Below are positions 43,576 through 52,162 of a stretch of 64,000 bases of DNA, piece by piece. Source of the DNA: Bradyrhizobium sp. BR13661 (GTDB lineage: Bacteria; Pseudomonadota; Alphaproteobacteria; Rhizobiales; Xanthobacteraceae). Location: contig NZ_JARXWB010000008.1 in NCBI RefSeq assembly GCF_029892425.1, positions 124,001 through 188,000 on the forward strand. Reading direction: 5' to 3'. A model generated the notes under the pieces. It was given only the letters and a program-made list of their open reading frames with translations, was not told the DNA's origin and searched no databases. Both the position numbers and the translations under genes were made by a program. How positions within the stretch are numbered: the first letter of the stretch is position 1; each line of letters starts with the position of its first letter.

Positions 43576-45435
43576 TCAGTAGCCGAACGCGCGCGGCAAG
43601 GCGGTGCTCAGCCATGGCACGAAGGCGATGACGAGCAAACAGAGGAACAACAGGCCGAGATAGCCCAGGATCGGCTTCACCGTCTGCTCGATCGGCACAT
43701 TGCCGATCAGACAGGCGCCGTAGAGGCCAAGCCCGAGCGGTGGGGCGAACAGGCCGACGCCCATCGCGATGACAAGCACGACGCCGAAATGCAGGGAATC
43801 GATGCCGAGCTGCACCGCGACCGGCAGCAGCAGCGGCCCGAAGATGATGAGCGCGGCCGCGCCTTCGAGCACCGAACCCATCACGATCAGCACGGCGATG
43901 GCGAGCAGGATGAACAGCCACGTCCCGCTCGTTTTGGACAGCCCCAGCATGACGTCAGCGACCGCATGCGGCACCTGCTGCAAGGTCAGCGTGAACGCCA
44001 GCGATTGGGCGGCCGCGACGATGAACAGCACCAGCCCGGCACGCGTCGCCGCCTGCACGAAACTATGCGCGGCCGATCTGAAGCCGAGCTCGCGGAACAC
44101 CACGCTGCCGACGACAAGGGCATAGGCCACGGCGAAGGCAGAGATTTCCGTGGCCGTGGCAAAGCCGCTCTTGAAGCCGAAGAAGATCATGAAGATCAGG
44201 CCGAACGAAGCGATCGCGCCGCTCCACAAGCCGGAGACCGGCGCCTGCGGCTCGACGTCCTCCGTGTCCGCTGGCGGCTTGCCGAAAATGATGGAGAAGG
44301 CGATCAGGACCGCCGCCATCAACGCCGCCGGCAGCAGGCCTGCCATGAACAGGCCGCCGATCGAGAGGTTTGCAACGAAGCCGAGAATGATCAGGTTGAT
44401 GCAGGGCGGAATGGTCTCCGCCATCACCGCGGATGCGGCGAGCAGCGCGACCGCACTGCCCGGATTCTGCTTCGAGCGGCGCGCCGCCGGAATCAGCACG
44501 GAGCCGACGGCCGCGACATCGGCCATCTTCGAGCCCGAGATGCCGGAGAACAGCACCATCGAGGCCACCATCACGACGTTCAGCCCGCCGCGCATGCGCC
44601 CGACCGCACGCTGCAGCAGCTCGATCAGCCGCACCGACATGCCATTGGCTTCCATGAGGTAGCCGACGAGGATGAAGAACGGAATCGCGAGCAGCACGAA
44701 ATTGTCGATGCCGCGCGCCATCTGCTGAGCAAAGATGACCCCGGGCAGCGCGCCCTCGACCCAGATGAAGATCAAAGCCGCCAATGCCAGCGCAAAACCG
44801 ATCGGCAAGCCGCCGAACAGCGTGGCGAAGAAGCCGATCAGCATCAGCATGCCAGCCGACGGCACCGACGACGGCGACAGATAATCCCAGGCGAGATAGA
44901 GGCCGGTCACGACGGCGACTGCAACGAGGCCCCTGACGATGTCGGGCAGCGGCCGCGCACAGAGATGATCGACCGCGAACACCGTCATGAACAGCGCGCC
45001 GACGCCCATCGGGTAGAACGTCAATTCCAGCGGCAGGCCGGACCCGGTGGTCTGCCCCGCCGTCAAGGATCCCAGCTTGATCGCGTTGTAGGCGACGTAA
45101 GCAGAGATCAGCACGATGAGCACGCTACTTGCGGCATCGACCAGGGTGCGGAGCCGAAGCGGCAGCAGATCGCGGAAAAAGGAGACGCCGACATTCTCGC
45201 CGCGCGCCAGCGCACTGGCCGCGCCGAAGAAGGCCGAGCCCACCATCAATCCGCGCGCGACGTCGTCAGACCATTCGACCGGCGCGTTGAAGAAGAAGCG
45301 TAACAGCACCGACCCGCACACGACCGCAAGATCGGCTGCCAGCAGGATGGCCGCGATCGCGTCGCTCACGCGAAGCAGAACAGCGATGCTCCCGTGGCGA
45401 GCGCCAGAGAGCGGCACGGCTTCGGTCATCGCCAT
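43576..45435 (-). CDS. TRAP transporter fused small and large permease (DctQM)
   Basis: A 619-residue membrane protein. About residues 20-180 are the four-helix DctQ part, and the rest is the DctM part with GSAFFGAASALARGENVGV and AIPFFILVGYLMEANGMSVR motifs and about twelve helices. TRAP transporters import carboxylates using a sodium gradient together with a DctP binding protein. It follows dctP with one base between stop and start. Substrate is not predictable, but the adjoining 2-hydroxyacid dehydrogenase suggests a hydroxy or oxo acid. Confidence 0.92.
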   Translation of the reverse strand: MAMTEAVPLSGARHGSIAVLLRVSDAIAAILLAADLAVVCGSVLLRFFFNAPVEWSDDVARGLMVGSAFFGAASALARGENVGVSFFRDLLPLRLRTLVDAASSVLIVLISAYVAYNAIKLGSLTAGQTTGSGLPLELTFYPMGVGALFMTVFAVDHLCARPLPDIVRGLVAVAVVTGLYLAWDYLSPSSVPSAGMLMLIGFFATLFGGLPIGFALALAALIFIWVEGALPGVIFAQQMARGIDNFVLLAIPFFILVGYLMEANGMSVRLIELLQRAVGRMRGGLNVVMVASMVLFSGISGSKMADVAAVGSVLIPAARRSKQNPGSAVALLAASAVMAETIPPCINLIILGFVANLSIGGLFMAGLLPAALMAAVLIAFSIIFGKPPADTEDVEPQAPVSGLWSGAIASFGLIFMIFFGFKSGFATATEISAFAVAYALVVGSVVFRELGFRSAAHSFVQAATRAGLVLFIVAAAQSLAFTLTLQQVPHAVADVMLGLSKTSGTWLFILLAIAVLIVMGSVLEGAAALIIFGPLLLPVAVQLGIDSLHFGVVLVIAMGVGLFAPPLGLGLYGACLIGNVPIEQTVKPILGYLGLLFLCLLVIAFVPWLSTALPRAFGY

Positions 45436-45436
45436 C

Positions 45437-46468
45437 TCAGGCTTGCGTCGAACGGATGATGTCGATGACGGCCTTGGATTCCGGTCGCGCCTTGATGAAG
45501 TTCTCGTGCTGCGGGGCGACGCGCTTCTTGAACGCCTCGCGGTCGCATTCGGCCACCGTCACGCCCTTATCGGTCAGGGCCGCGAGCGCTTCCTTCTCGA
45601 CCGCAAGCCCATGGGCGCGCGTGTCGATCGCAGCCTTCTTCGCGGCATCGAGAAAACCCTCGCGCAGCTTCGGATCCATGCGATTGAAGGTCATGTCGCT
45701 GAAATAGACCGCCAGCGGCGAGAAATTGTGCTGCGTCAGCGCGTAGAACTTCGCGGTTTCGAAGAACTTGCTGGCAAGGATGGTCGGCGGATCGTGCTCG
45801 AGGCCATCGAGCACGCCGGCCTGCAGCGCCGTGTAGATTTCGCCGAACGCCAGCGGCGTCGCGGCGGCGCCCATCAGCCGCAGGCATTCCGTGATCACGG
45901 GATTGGGCAGGGTGCGAATCTTGAGCCCGGCGAGATCTTCCGGCGTCTTCACGGGCTTCTTCGCCAATACGCTGCGCGAGCCGAAATTATAGGCCCAGGC
46001 GATGATGCGGATGTTGCTGCCCTTGAGCAGCGCGTCCTCGATCGGCTTGGCGGCGCCGGCGTCGAACGCCTTGGTCTGCTGCGGGAAGCTCGAGAACAGG
46101 AAGCCGAGGTCGTAGGTGCCGACCAGCGGCACCAGATTGGCCGAGATCGACGAGCCCGAGATCATGAGGTCGATGACGCCGAGCTTCACCGAATTGATGA
46201 CGTCGATTTCCTGACCGAGCTGGTTGTCCGGGAAGAAAGCGACCTCAACCTGCTCGCCGAGACCATTGGCCTTAATCTGCTTGACGAGATTGTCGTAGTA
46301 GACGCGACCGTTGGCGAATTTGGGATCGTTGGGCAGCGAAGAGGAGCATTTCAGCTTCAGCGTCGCAGCTTCAGCGCGGCCGATGACGGCGGGAGAGAGA
46401 AGGAGGCCGGCGGTCACTGCCGTCGACGACTTGATGAACGTGCGACGGCTGACGGGCACGATGGTCAT
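45437..46468 (-). CDS. TRAP transporter substrate-binding protein (DctP)
   Basis: A 343-residue periplasmic binding protein. SRRTFIKSSTAVTAGLLLSP with a twin arginine is a Tat-type signal. The mature part has the DctP features KFANGRVYYDNLVKQIKANG, FFPDNQLGQEIDVINSVKLG and RTLPNPVITECLRLMGAAAT, where the conserved Arg binds the carboxylate. ATG 46468 follows GGGAGAGACACC. First gene of the TRAP operon. The 337 bases upstream hold the doxX terminator and presumably the operon promoter. Confidence 0.93.
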   Translation of the reverse strand: MTIVPVSRRTFIKSSTAVTAGLLLSPAVIGRAEAATLKLKCSSSLPNDPKFANGRVYYDNLVKQIKANGLGEQVEVAFFPDNQLGQEIDVINSVKLGVIDLMISGSSISANLVPLVGTYDLGFLFSSFPQQTKAFDAGAAKPIEDALLKGSNIRIIAWAYNFGSRSVLAKKPVKTPEDLAGLKIRTLPNPVITECLRLMGAAATPLAFGEIYTALQAGVLDGLEHDPPTILASKFFETAKFYALTQHNFSPLAVYFSDMTFNRMDPKLREGFLDAAKKAAIDTRAHGLAVEKEALAALTDKGVTVAECDREAFKKRVAPQHENFIKARPESKAVIDIIRSTQA

Positions 46469-46752
46469 GGTGTCTCTCCCCAATATTTTTTGTTGGCGGC
46501 CGCGGTCGTTGCCACGGCCTGTTGCGCGGACTGTATGGCCAAAGCGACGGCACAGGCAAGGCGTGCGGCCGGGGGCGATGCGGGCGCGCAAGCGGCAGGC
46601 GCGCCGGCGGAGATTGCGGCGCAACGCCTATGTTTGCCGATGTTTTTCGATCATGCCGCATCGCGCTGAAACGACGGGCCATGCAAGATTGACGCAGATC
46701 GATCCAATTCAGGTATGGATCCATGCCGAACGCAGATCGATGGGTCCGCAGC

Positions 46753-46784
46753 AAAAAGCTGCGGGACCGGGGTCCCGCAGCTTT
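46753..46784 (-). terminator. Rho-independent terminator of doxX-like gene
   Basis: AAAGCTGCGGGACC (46755-46768) pairs with GGTCCCGCAGCTTT (46771-46784) perfectly, with only two bases between. On the minus strand a run of five T follows. It lies 22 bases after the stop of the DoxX gene. Confidence 0.88.
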
Positions 46785-46805
46785 CGCATTTCAACGATAA
46801 TCAGA

Positions 46806-47249
46806 TCAGCGCGACGGTGCGACGCTCAATTGCCCGTTTGCCGCCTCGACATCACGCGAGGGCCGCAGTGCGAAGGCGCCGTCGCCGAGCAGAGCCTGCG
46901 CGACGAGCGCGATCGCCCAGAACGCGGGAAATTCCCAGCCACCCTTCGGGTTGGTGAAGAAGAAGCCGGCCGCAGCATGCACGGTGAAGATCGCGCCGAG
47001 CAGGACCGGAATGCCGGCCAGCGCCGCATAGCGGGTCCAGACGCCGAGGATCAGGGCAATGCCGCTGAGAACCTCCAGGGTCATCACGAGGTAGGCGAGC
47101 TCAGGCGGGAAGCCGAGGCTGCCAAAGAACTTTGCGGTCCCGGCGGGGGTAAAAACGAACAGTTTCAGGCTGGCATGGGCCAGGAACAGCGCGCCGAGGG
47201 TCACGCGCAGGACCAGCGCGGCATAGGGAGCGGTACGGGAATCGATCAT
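46806..47249 (-). CDS. DoxX family membrane protein
   Basis: A 147-residue four-helix membrane protein with the DoxX pattern: ALVLRVTLGALFLAHASLKL, the FFGSLGFPPELAYLVMTLEV segment and GGWEFPAFWAIALVAQALLG. Members are linked to thiosulfate, redox or stress functions, but the biochemical role of this group is unsettled. It is divergent from a LysR gene, 96 bases apart, with a palindrome between, and is the probable target of that regulator. A strong terminator follows. Confidence 0.9.
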   Translation of the reverse strand: MIDSRTAPYAALVLRVTLGALFLAHASLKLFVFTPAGTAKFFGSLGFPPELAYLVMTLEVLSGIALILGVWTRYAALAGIPVLLGAIFTVHAAAGFFFTNPKGGWEFPAFWAIALVAQALLGDGAFALRPSRDVEAANGQLSVAPSR

Positions 47250-47282
47250 GAGAGGTCTCCTTTGTTGGGCAACCTATGATCT

Positions 47283-47296
47283 ATTCTCACGAGAAT
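47283..47296. promoter_or_regulatory. Palindrome between DoxX and LysR genes
   Basis: ATTCTC, AC, GAGAAT is a perfect inverted repeat in the 96-base divergent region, 49 bases before the LysR start. It is a candidate operator of the LysR protein, although it is not the classic T-N11-A form. Confidence 0.55.
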
Positions 47297-47345
47297 GATA
47301 ATCGGCTATTATGGAAAAATACTTCATACCCATAGAGTGAGGTGG

Positions 47346-48266
47346 ATGCTCGACCGGCTGACCAGCCTGGAAGTCTTCGCCAAGGTGGCGGCGACCGGCA
47401 GCCTGTCCGGCGCGGCCCGGGCGATGGGCCTGTCGCAGACCATGGTGACCAAGCATATCGCTTCGCTGGAGGCGCGGCTCGGCATCAAGCTGTTCCATCG
47501 TACCACGCGGCGGCTGTCGATCACCGAGGCCGGTCGCCTTTATCTTGAGTCCTCCGAGCGAATCCTCGCTGACATGGAGAGCGCCGACGCCGCGGTCGCG
47601 CGCGAGCGCGTCGAGCCGCGGGGATCGCTGCGGGTCAATGTGCCCGTGGTGTTCGGCACAAGGCAGATCGCACCGCTGATAGCGGATTTCTCGGAACGAC
47701 ATCCCGAGGTCACGATCGAGCTCGGCCTCAATGACCGGCTGGTCGACCTCGCCGAGGAAGGCTGGGACCTCGCGATCCGCATCGGGCGCTTACGTGACTC
47801 CAGCATGGTGGCGCGAAAGCTCGCGCCGAACCGCCTCGTCGTCTGCGCCGCCCCGTCCTATCTCGCCAAGCACGGCACGCCGCGCAGCGTCGCCGATCTC
47901 GCCACTCACAATTGTCTCGGCTACACGCTCTCGCAACAGGCGAGTGCGGCGGAATGGCTGTTCGGCGCGGATGGTGAGATCCGGGTGCAGGTCTCCGGCA
48001 ATCTGCGCGCCAACAATGGCGATGCGCTGCGCGCGGCGACGCTCGCCGGCCTTGGCCTGGCGCGACAGCCGACCTTCATCATCGCCGATGATCTGCGCGC
48101 CGGTACGCTGGTGGCATTGCCGCTCGATCAGCCGGAGATGCAGGCCTCCGCCGTGCATGCGGTCTACCTGCCCGATCGCAGGCCGCCAGCCAAGGTGCGC
48201 GCCTTCATCGATTTCCTCGCCGCGCGCTTTGGGCCAGATCCTCCGTGGGATCGTGGACTATTTTGA
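47346..48266 (+). CDS. LysR family transcriptional regulator
   Basis: A 306-residue LysR protein. The winged helix domain (1-60) reads LDRLTSLEVFAKVAATGSLS, then GAARAMGLSQTMVTKHIASL and the EARLGIKLFHRTTRRLSITE segment. The effector domain spans about 90-300. It belongs to the large group that often controls a divergent redox or transport gene. ATG 47346 begins the conserved domain; an upstream in-frame start at 47295 would add 17 residues inside the operator region. Confidence 0.93.
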   Translation: MLDRLTSLEVFAKVAATGSLSGAARAMGLSQTMVTKHIASLEARLGIKLFHRTTRRLSITEAGRLYLESSERILADMESADAAVARERVEPRGSLRVNVPVVFGTRQIAPLIADFSERHPEVTIELGLNDRLVDLAEEGWDLAIRIGRLRDSSMVARKLAPNRLVVCAAPSYLAKHGTPRSVADLATHNCLGYTLSQQASAAEWLFGADGEIRVQVSGNLRANNGDALRAATLAGLGLARQPTFIIADDLRAGTLVALPLDQPEMQASAVHAVYLPDRRPPAKVRAFIDFLAARFGPDPPWDRGLF

Positions 48267-48407
48267 CATCGGCATGACGCATTGGCTTCGGCAGTGGCTC
48301 TGCCCCATTTTGCCGCACGCACATGCGTGAGCTAGCGCACAGACAGAGCAATGGCGGACGACTAGAAAAGGTGACATCCTCGCGCGCATTGCAACGGAGG
48401 TGACAAC

Positions 48408-49922
48408 ATGCGCCGTCCAGCCCTTTCTCATTTGATCCTTGCCTCCAGCCTGCTCGCCCTCACCCAGTTGATGACGCCGACGCAGGCTGCGGCCGAAGCG
48501 CGGCTTGCGCTGGTGATCGGCCAGTCCGCCTATCGCACGGTGCCGGAGCTGCCCAACGCGTCCAATGATGCCAAGGGCATGGCCGAGATGCTCGGCAATG
48601 CCGGCTTCAACGTCACCGCCGCGCCGAACCTTTCGCAAACCGAGATGCGCCAGGCGATCTCGGATTTCGCCGGCAAGGTCAGCGCCAGCGGAACCGACAC
48701 TGTGGCGCTGGTGTTCTACGCCGGTCACGGCCTGCAGATCGATGGCGAGAACTATCTCGTGCCTGTCGATCTCGATCCCAAGCGCGAGGCCGACATTCCA
48801 TTGCAGGGCGTGCGGCTGAACGATCTGCTCAACACGCTCGGCGCACTGCCGACGAAGGCGCGCATCTTCATGCTCGATGCCTGCCGCAACAATCCATTCC
48901 CGGCGCTGAGCGGCGCTGGCCACGGGCTAGCGGTCGTCGACACCAAGGCAGGCGCGCCCGGCACCTTCATTTCCTATTCGACCTCGCCTGGCGCCGAAGC
49001 CGAGGACGGTAACGGCGCCGACAGCCCCTACACCACGGCGGCCCTGACCGTTGCCAAGCAACCGAACATCCCGATCGAGGAAGTGTTCAAGCGCATCCGC
49101 ATCTCGGTGGCGCAGTCGACCGATGGACGACAGATCCCCTGGGAGAGCTCGTCACTGACGACTGACTTCAAATTCTTCGGCGCCGAGAGCAACAACGGTC
49201 AGCCAGCCGCCCCGGGCTCGAATTCGATGGCGTTGGCCAGCGCCACGCGCAGCGTCGAGGACTGGCGCAAGGATTTGCAGGGCAAGGATGCCAAGGTCGC
49301 CTATGATCTCGTGATCGCCGACGACACCGTCCCTGCGTATCAGGCCTATATCGAGCTGTATGCGCAGGACGCCCGCACGCCGCGCTTGCGCACCGTCATG
49401 GAGCGCCGGCGCCAGATGCTGGCGTGGGATCGCGCGGTCGCGATCAACACGCGCGCATCCTACGAGGCCTATCTGGCGAACTGGGACAACAGCGATCTTG
49501 CCGCGACCGCGCGCCGGATGCTGCTCCGCGTGCAGAACCGCAACTTCGTGCTGCCGGTTGCAGCGGTGGCGGCCCCGGTCGCCGTCGCAATGGCGCCGAC
49601 CTGCCCGTGCTCGACGCCGACGCCACCGGCAACGACGCCGATCAACCCGACGGTTGCGCCCATGATCAAGAAGCGCGTCGACGACACGCCGCCGACGACA
49701 AAGCGCAAGGTGGTCGATGCGCCGCCGAAGCGCCGGCCGCCGCCTGACGAGCCTGTTGTCGAGCATACACAGTCTCAGGGCGTGCCGCCCGCCGCCATCA
49801 TGCAAGGCATCGGCATCGGTGTCGGGATTGGCATGGGAATGGGTATGGGCGGCGGCCGCGGCGGTGGCGGAGGCAGCGAGATGGGTCACGGCGACTACGG
49901 TGGCCGCGGCAACAGATACTGA
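48408..49922 (+). CDS. Secreted caspase-like (peptidase C14) protein
   Basis: A 504-residue protein with a signal peptide (SHLILASSLLALTQLMTPTQ, then AAAEA). The caspase p20 domain spans 31-240 with the catalytic dyad H107 in FYAGHG and C159 in LDACRNN. A central helical part (about 275-380) follows, then a Pro/Thr-rich linker with CPCS and a Gly/Met-rich tail GIGIGVGIGMGMGMGGG. Strong ribosome site GGAGGTGACAAC. Secreted metacaspase-like proteins are common in rhizobia; their substrates are unknown. Monocistronic with a strong terminator. Confidence 0.92.
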   Translation: MRRPALSHLILASSLLALTQLMTPTQAAAEARLALVIGQSAYRTVPELPNASNDAKGMAEMLGNAGFNVTAAPNLSQTEMRQAISDFAGKVSASGTDTVALVFYAGHGLQIDGENYLVPVDLDPKREADIPLQGVRLNDLLNTLGALPTKARIFMLDACRNNPFPALSGAGHGLAVVDTKAGAPGTFISYSTSPGAEAEDGNGADSPYTTAALTVAKQPNIPIEEVFKRIRISVAQSTDGRQIPWESSSLTTDFKFFGAESNNGQPAAPGSNSMALASATRSVEDWRKDLQGKDAKVAYDLVIADDTVPAYQAYIELYAQDARTPRLRTVMERRRQMLAWDRAVAINTRASYEAYLANWDNSDLAATARRMLLRVQNRNFVLPVAAVAAPVAVAMAPTCPCSTPTPPATTPINPTVAPMIKKRVDDTPPTTKRKVVDAPPKRRPPPDEPVVEHTQSQGVPPAAIMQGIGIGVGIGMGMGMGGGRGGGGGSEMGHGDYGGRGNRY

Positions 49923-49947
49923 GGCTGCCGCACTGCGATAGATACGG

Positions 49948-49974
49948 ATGTCCGCAAGCATTGCTTGCGGACAT
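49948..49974 (+). terminator. Rho-independent terminator of the caspase-like gene
   Basis: ATGTCCGCAAGC (49948-49959) pairs perfectly with GCTTGCGGACAT (49963-49974) around a three-base loop, followed by TTCTGTT. Confidence 0.88.
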
Positions 49975-50073
49975 TTCTGTTGATGGGGCAGAGCCACCGC
50001 TGTCTGCCGCCGCCGAAGCCGGAAATGCTGTAGTCTGACCGACCGACACGCATATTCCGGGGATTCGACATCG

Positions 50074-51741
50074 ATGCCAAACGACGCTCACGCCAAAGGC
50101 TCATGGCCGGTCTTCCGCTCACTCGCGTCCTATGCGCTGCCCGGCGATCTCATGGCGGGACTGACGCTCGCGGCCATCGCCATCCCCGAGCAGATGGCGA
50201 CCGCGCGGCTCGGCGGCTTCGCGCCACAGATCGGCTTCTTCGCCTTCATGGCGGGCTCGCTCGGCTTTGCGCTGCTCGGCGGCAATCGCTTCCTGTCCTG
50301 CGGCGCGGACTCCACGATCACGCCGATCTTCGCCGGCGGGCTTGCGGCGCTCGCAGCTAGCGGCTCGCCTGAATATCAAGGGCTAGCGATCGCGCTGGCG
50401 CTGATGGTGGGCGCGATGATGCTCGCCAGCGGCGCGTTTCGCCTCGGCGGCATCGCCAACCTGTTGTCGATGCCTGTCATGGTCGGCTTCCTCGCCGGCA
50501 TCTCCGTCCATATCATCGTGTCGCAACTGCCGAGTGTGCTCGGGCTGGAATCGCCAAGTGGGCCGACGCTCGATCGCATCGGCGTGCTCGCAAGCGAGAT
50601 CGGGCGGACCAATCCGATCACGGCCTGCATCGGCTTCGGCGTGCTGGCCGCGGTCTTCATCTCCGAGAAGATCAGCGCGAAAATTCCCGGCGCGCTGATC
50701 GGCCTCGTCGCCGCGACCCTGGCGACGATCGCGCTCGGCCTCGAGAGCAAGGGCGTCAACGTGGTCGGCATCGTACCTGGTACGCTGCCGCGGCCAACCC
50801 TGCCCGATCTCGCGCCGGAGCAATGGGTGCATCTGGTGCCGCTGGCCTTCGTGATCACTGTGGTGGTGATGGTGCAGACCGCGGCCACCACGCGATCGTT
50901 CCCGTCCGATCCCGACAAGCCCGCCGACGTCGACCGCGACTTCCTCGGCGCCGGCGCGGGCAGCGTGCTGTCCGGGCTGTTCGGCGCCTTTCCCGTCAAT
51001 GCCAGTCCGCCGCGCACGGGAATCGTGGCCGAGACCGGCGGGCAATCGCAGCTCGCAGGGCTTGCGGCAGCCGCGATCGTGCTGTTGCTGCTCGCCTTCG
51101 GAACCGGATTGCTGCGCCATGTGCCGGACGCGGCGCTCGGCGGCATCCTCCTGTTCGTGGCGCTGCGGATCATTCGCACCCGGCAGATCGTCACGATCTA
51201 TCGCCAGTCCTTCAGCGAGTTCCTGCTGATCGTCGCCACCGCCGCACTGATCATCGTGCTGCCGATCCAGCAGGGCGCATTCCTCGGCATCGTGCTGTCG
51301 CTGCTACACGGCATCTGGAGCACGACGCGCGCGCGGCTCATCGAGTTCGAGCGCGTGCCGGGCACCACGATCTGGTGGCCGGCACATCCGCACATCGCCG
51401 GCGAGCGCATCGCCGGCGTCGCCGTGATCGGGCTGCAGGCGCCACTGTCCTTCCTCAACGCGCCCGGTTTCCGCAGCGACGTGATCAAGGTTCTCGGCAC
51501 GGCGACACCGCAATTGCTGGTGCTGGAGGCGAGCGGCATGGTCGAGATCGACTTCACCGCCGCGCAGATCCTGCTCGACGTCTTCAGGGCATGCAGCCAA
51601 CAGGGCGTGACGGTGGCCCTGGCGCGGCTGGAATCGGTGCGCGCGCAAGACGCGTTCGAGCGCTTCCGCCTGTTCGAGGTCCTGCCGAGAGAGCACGTCT
51701 TCCACAGCGTGGACGAGGCCGTGCACAGACTGGCGAAGTAA
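50074..51741 (+). CDS. SulP family anion transporter
   Basis: A 555-residue SulP/SLC26 transporter. The first helices read LPGDLMAGLTLAAIAIPEQM, the family signature, and about ten to twelve helices extend to residue 420. The C-terminal STAS domain (about 430-555) contains LVLEASGMVEIDFTAAQIL in the position of the phospho-serine loop. Members carry sulfate, bicarbonate or dicarboxylates. FGAFPVNASPPRTGI corresponds to the conserved substrate region. Convergent with the small gene at 51748. Substrate unresolved. Confidence 0.93.
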   Translation: MPNDAHAKGSWPVFRSLASYALPGDLMAGLTLAAIAIPEQMATARLGGFAPQIGFFAFMAGSLGFALLGGNRFLSCGADSTITPIFAGGLAALAASGSPEYQGLAIALALMVGAMMLASGAFRLGGIANLLSMPVMVGFLAGISVHIIVSQLPSVLGLESPSGPTLDRIGVLASEIGRTNPITACIGFGVLAAVFISEKISAKIPGALIGLVAATLATIALGLESKGVNVVGIVPGTLPRPTLPDLAPEQWVHLVPLAFVITVVVMVQTAATTRSFPSDPDKPADVDRDFLGAGAGSVLSGLFGAFPVNASPPRTGIVAETGGQSQLAGLAAAAIVLLLLAFGTGLLRHVPDAALGGILLFVALRIIRTRQIVTIYRQSFSEFLLIVATAALIIVLPIQQGAFLGIVLSLLHGIWSTTRARLIEFERVPGTTIWWPAHPHIAGERIAGVAVIGLQAPLSFLNAPGFRSDVIKVLGTATPQLLVLEASGMVEIDFTAAQILLDVFRACSQQGVTVALARLESVRAQDAFERFRLFEVLPREHVFHSVDEAVHRLAK

Positions 51742-51747
51742 TCGCCG

Positions 51748-52110
51748 CTACTGCACCAGCGTCGGATGCTCGCGCTGCGCGGTTTCGCGGATCCAGCTGG
51801 CGTGGATGGCGCGGAAAAGGATCTGCGCCGTCTTGATGTCATTGGCCATCATGCAGAGATCGACGATGCGATGCACCGCGTCGTCGCGCATCAGGCTGTC
51901 GGAGATCTTCATCGCGATTTCCATCGCGACCTTTGCCGCCCGCTCATAGCGCGCGCCGTCGTGCTTGTCGTTTTGCGCACACCCCGCGGCGCTTGGGGCC
52001 GCAGCGTCACAAATGGCACGGATACGCGCGGCGGCCTCGATGTCGCCGAGCGGCCATTCGATCGCTTCGTCCCAGATCTCTTTCCGCGTCTTGCGCGCGA
52101 ACCACTGCAT
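51748..52110 (-). CDS. Conserved hypothetical small helical protein
   Basis: A 120-residue soluble protein beginning MQWFARKTRKEIWDEAIEWP and continuing through helices with CAQNDKHDGARYERAAKVAM and DDAVHRIVDLCMMANDIKTA. I do not recognise a family. Trp and Cys residues are spread, with no signal or membrane segment. ATG 52110 is preferred to 52140. Upstream lies the FAD oxidase gene, 52 bases away on the same strand, so it could be the second gene of that transcript. Confidence 0.65.
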   Translation of the reverse strand: MQWFARKTRKEIWDEAIEWPLGDIEAAARIRAICDAAAPSAAGCAQNDKHDGARYERAAKVAMEIAMKISDSLMRDDAVHRIVDLCMMANDIKTAQILFRAIHASWIRETAQREHPTLVQ

Positions 52111-52162
52111 TGCATCGCTCCGCCGTGACGGAGCGAGCATAAACGAAAGCCGATGCCGCGCG

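Noticed and set aside
42715..45303. An 862-codon open frame on the plus strand
   Set aside because: Antisense to the dehydrogenase and TRAP permease genes; extremely rich in His, Asp, Gln and Arg with no motif.
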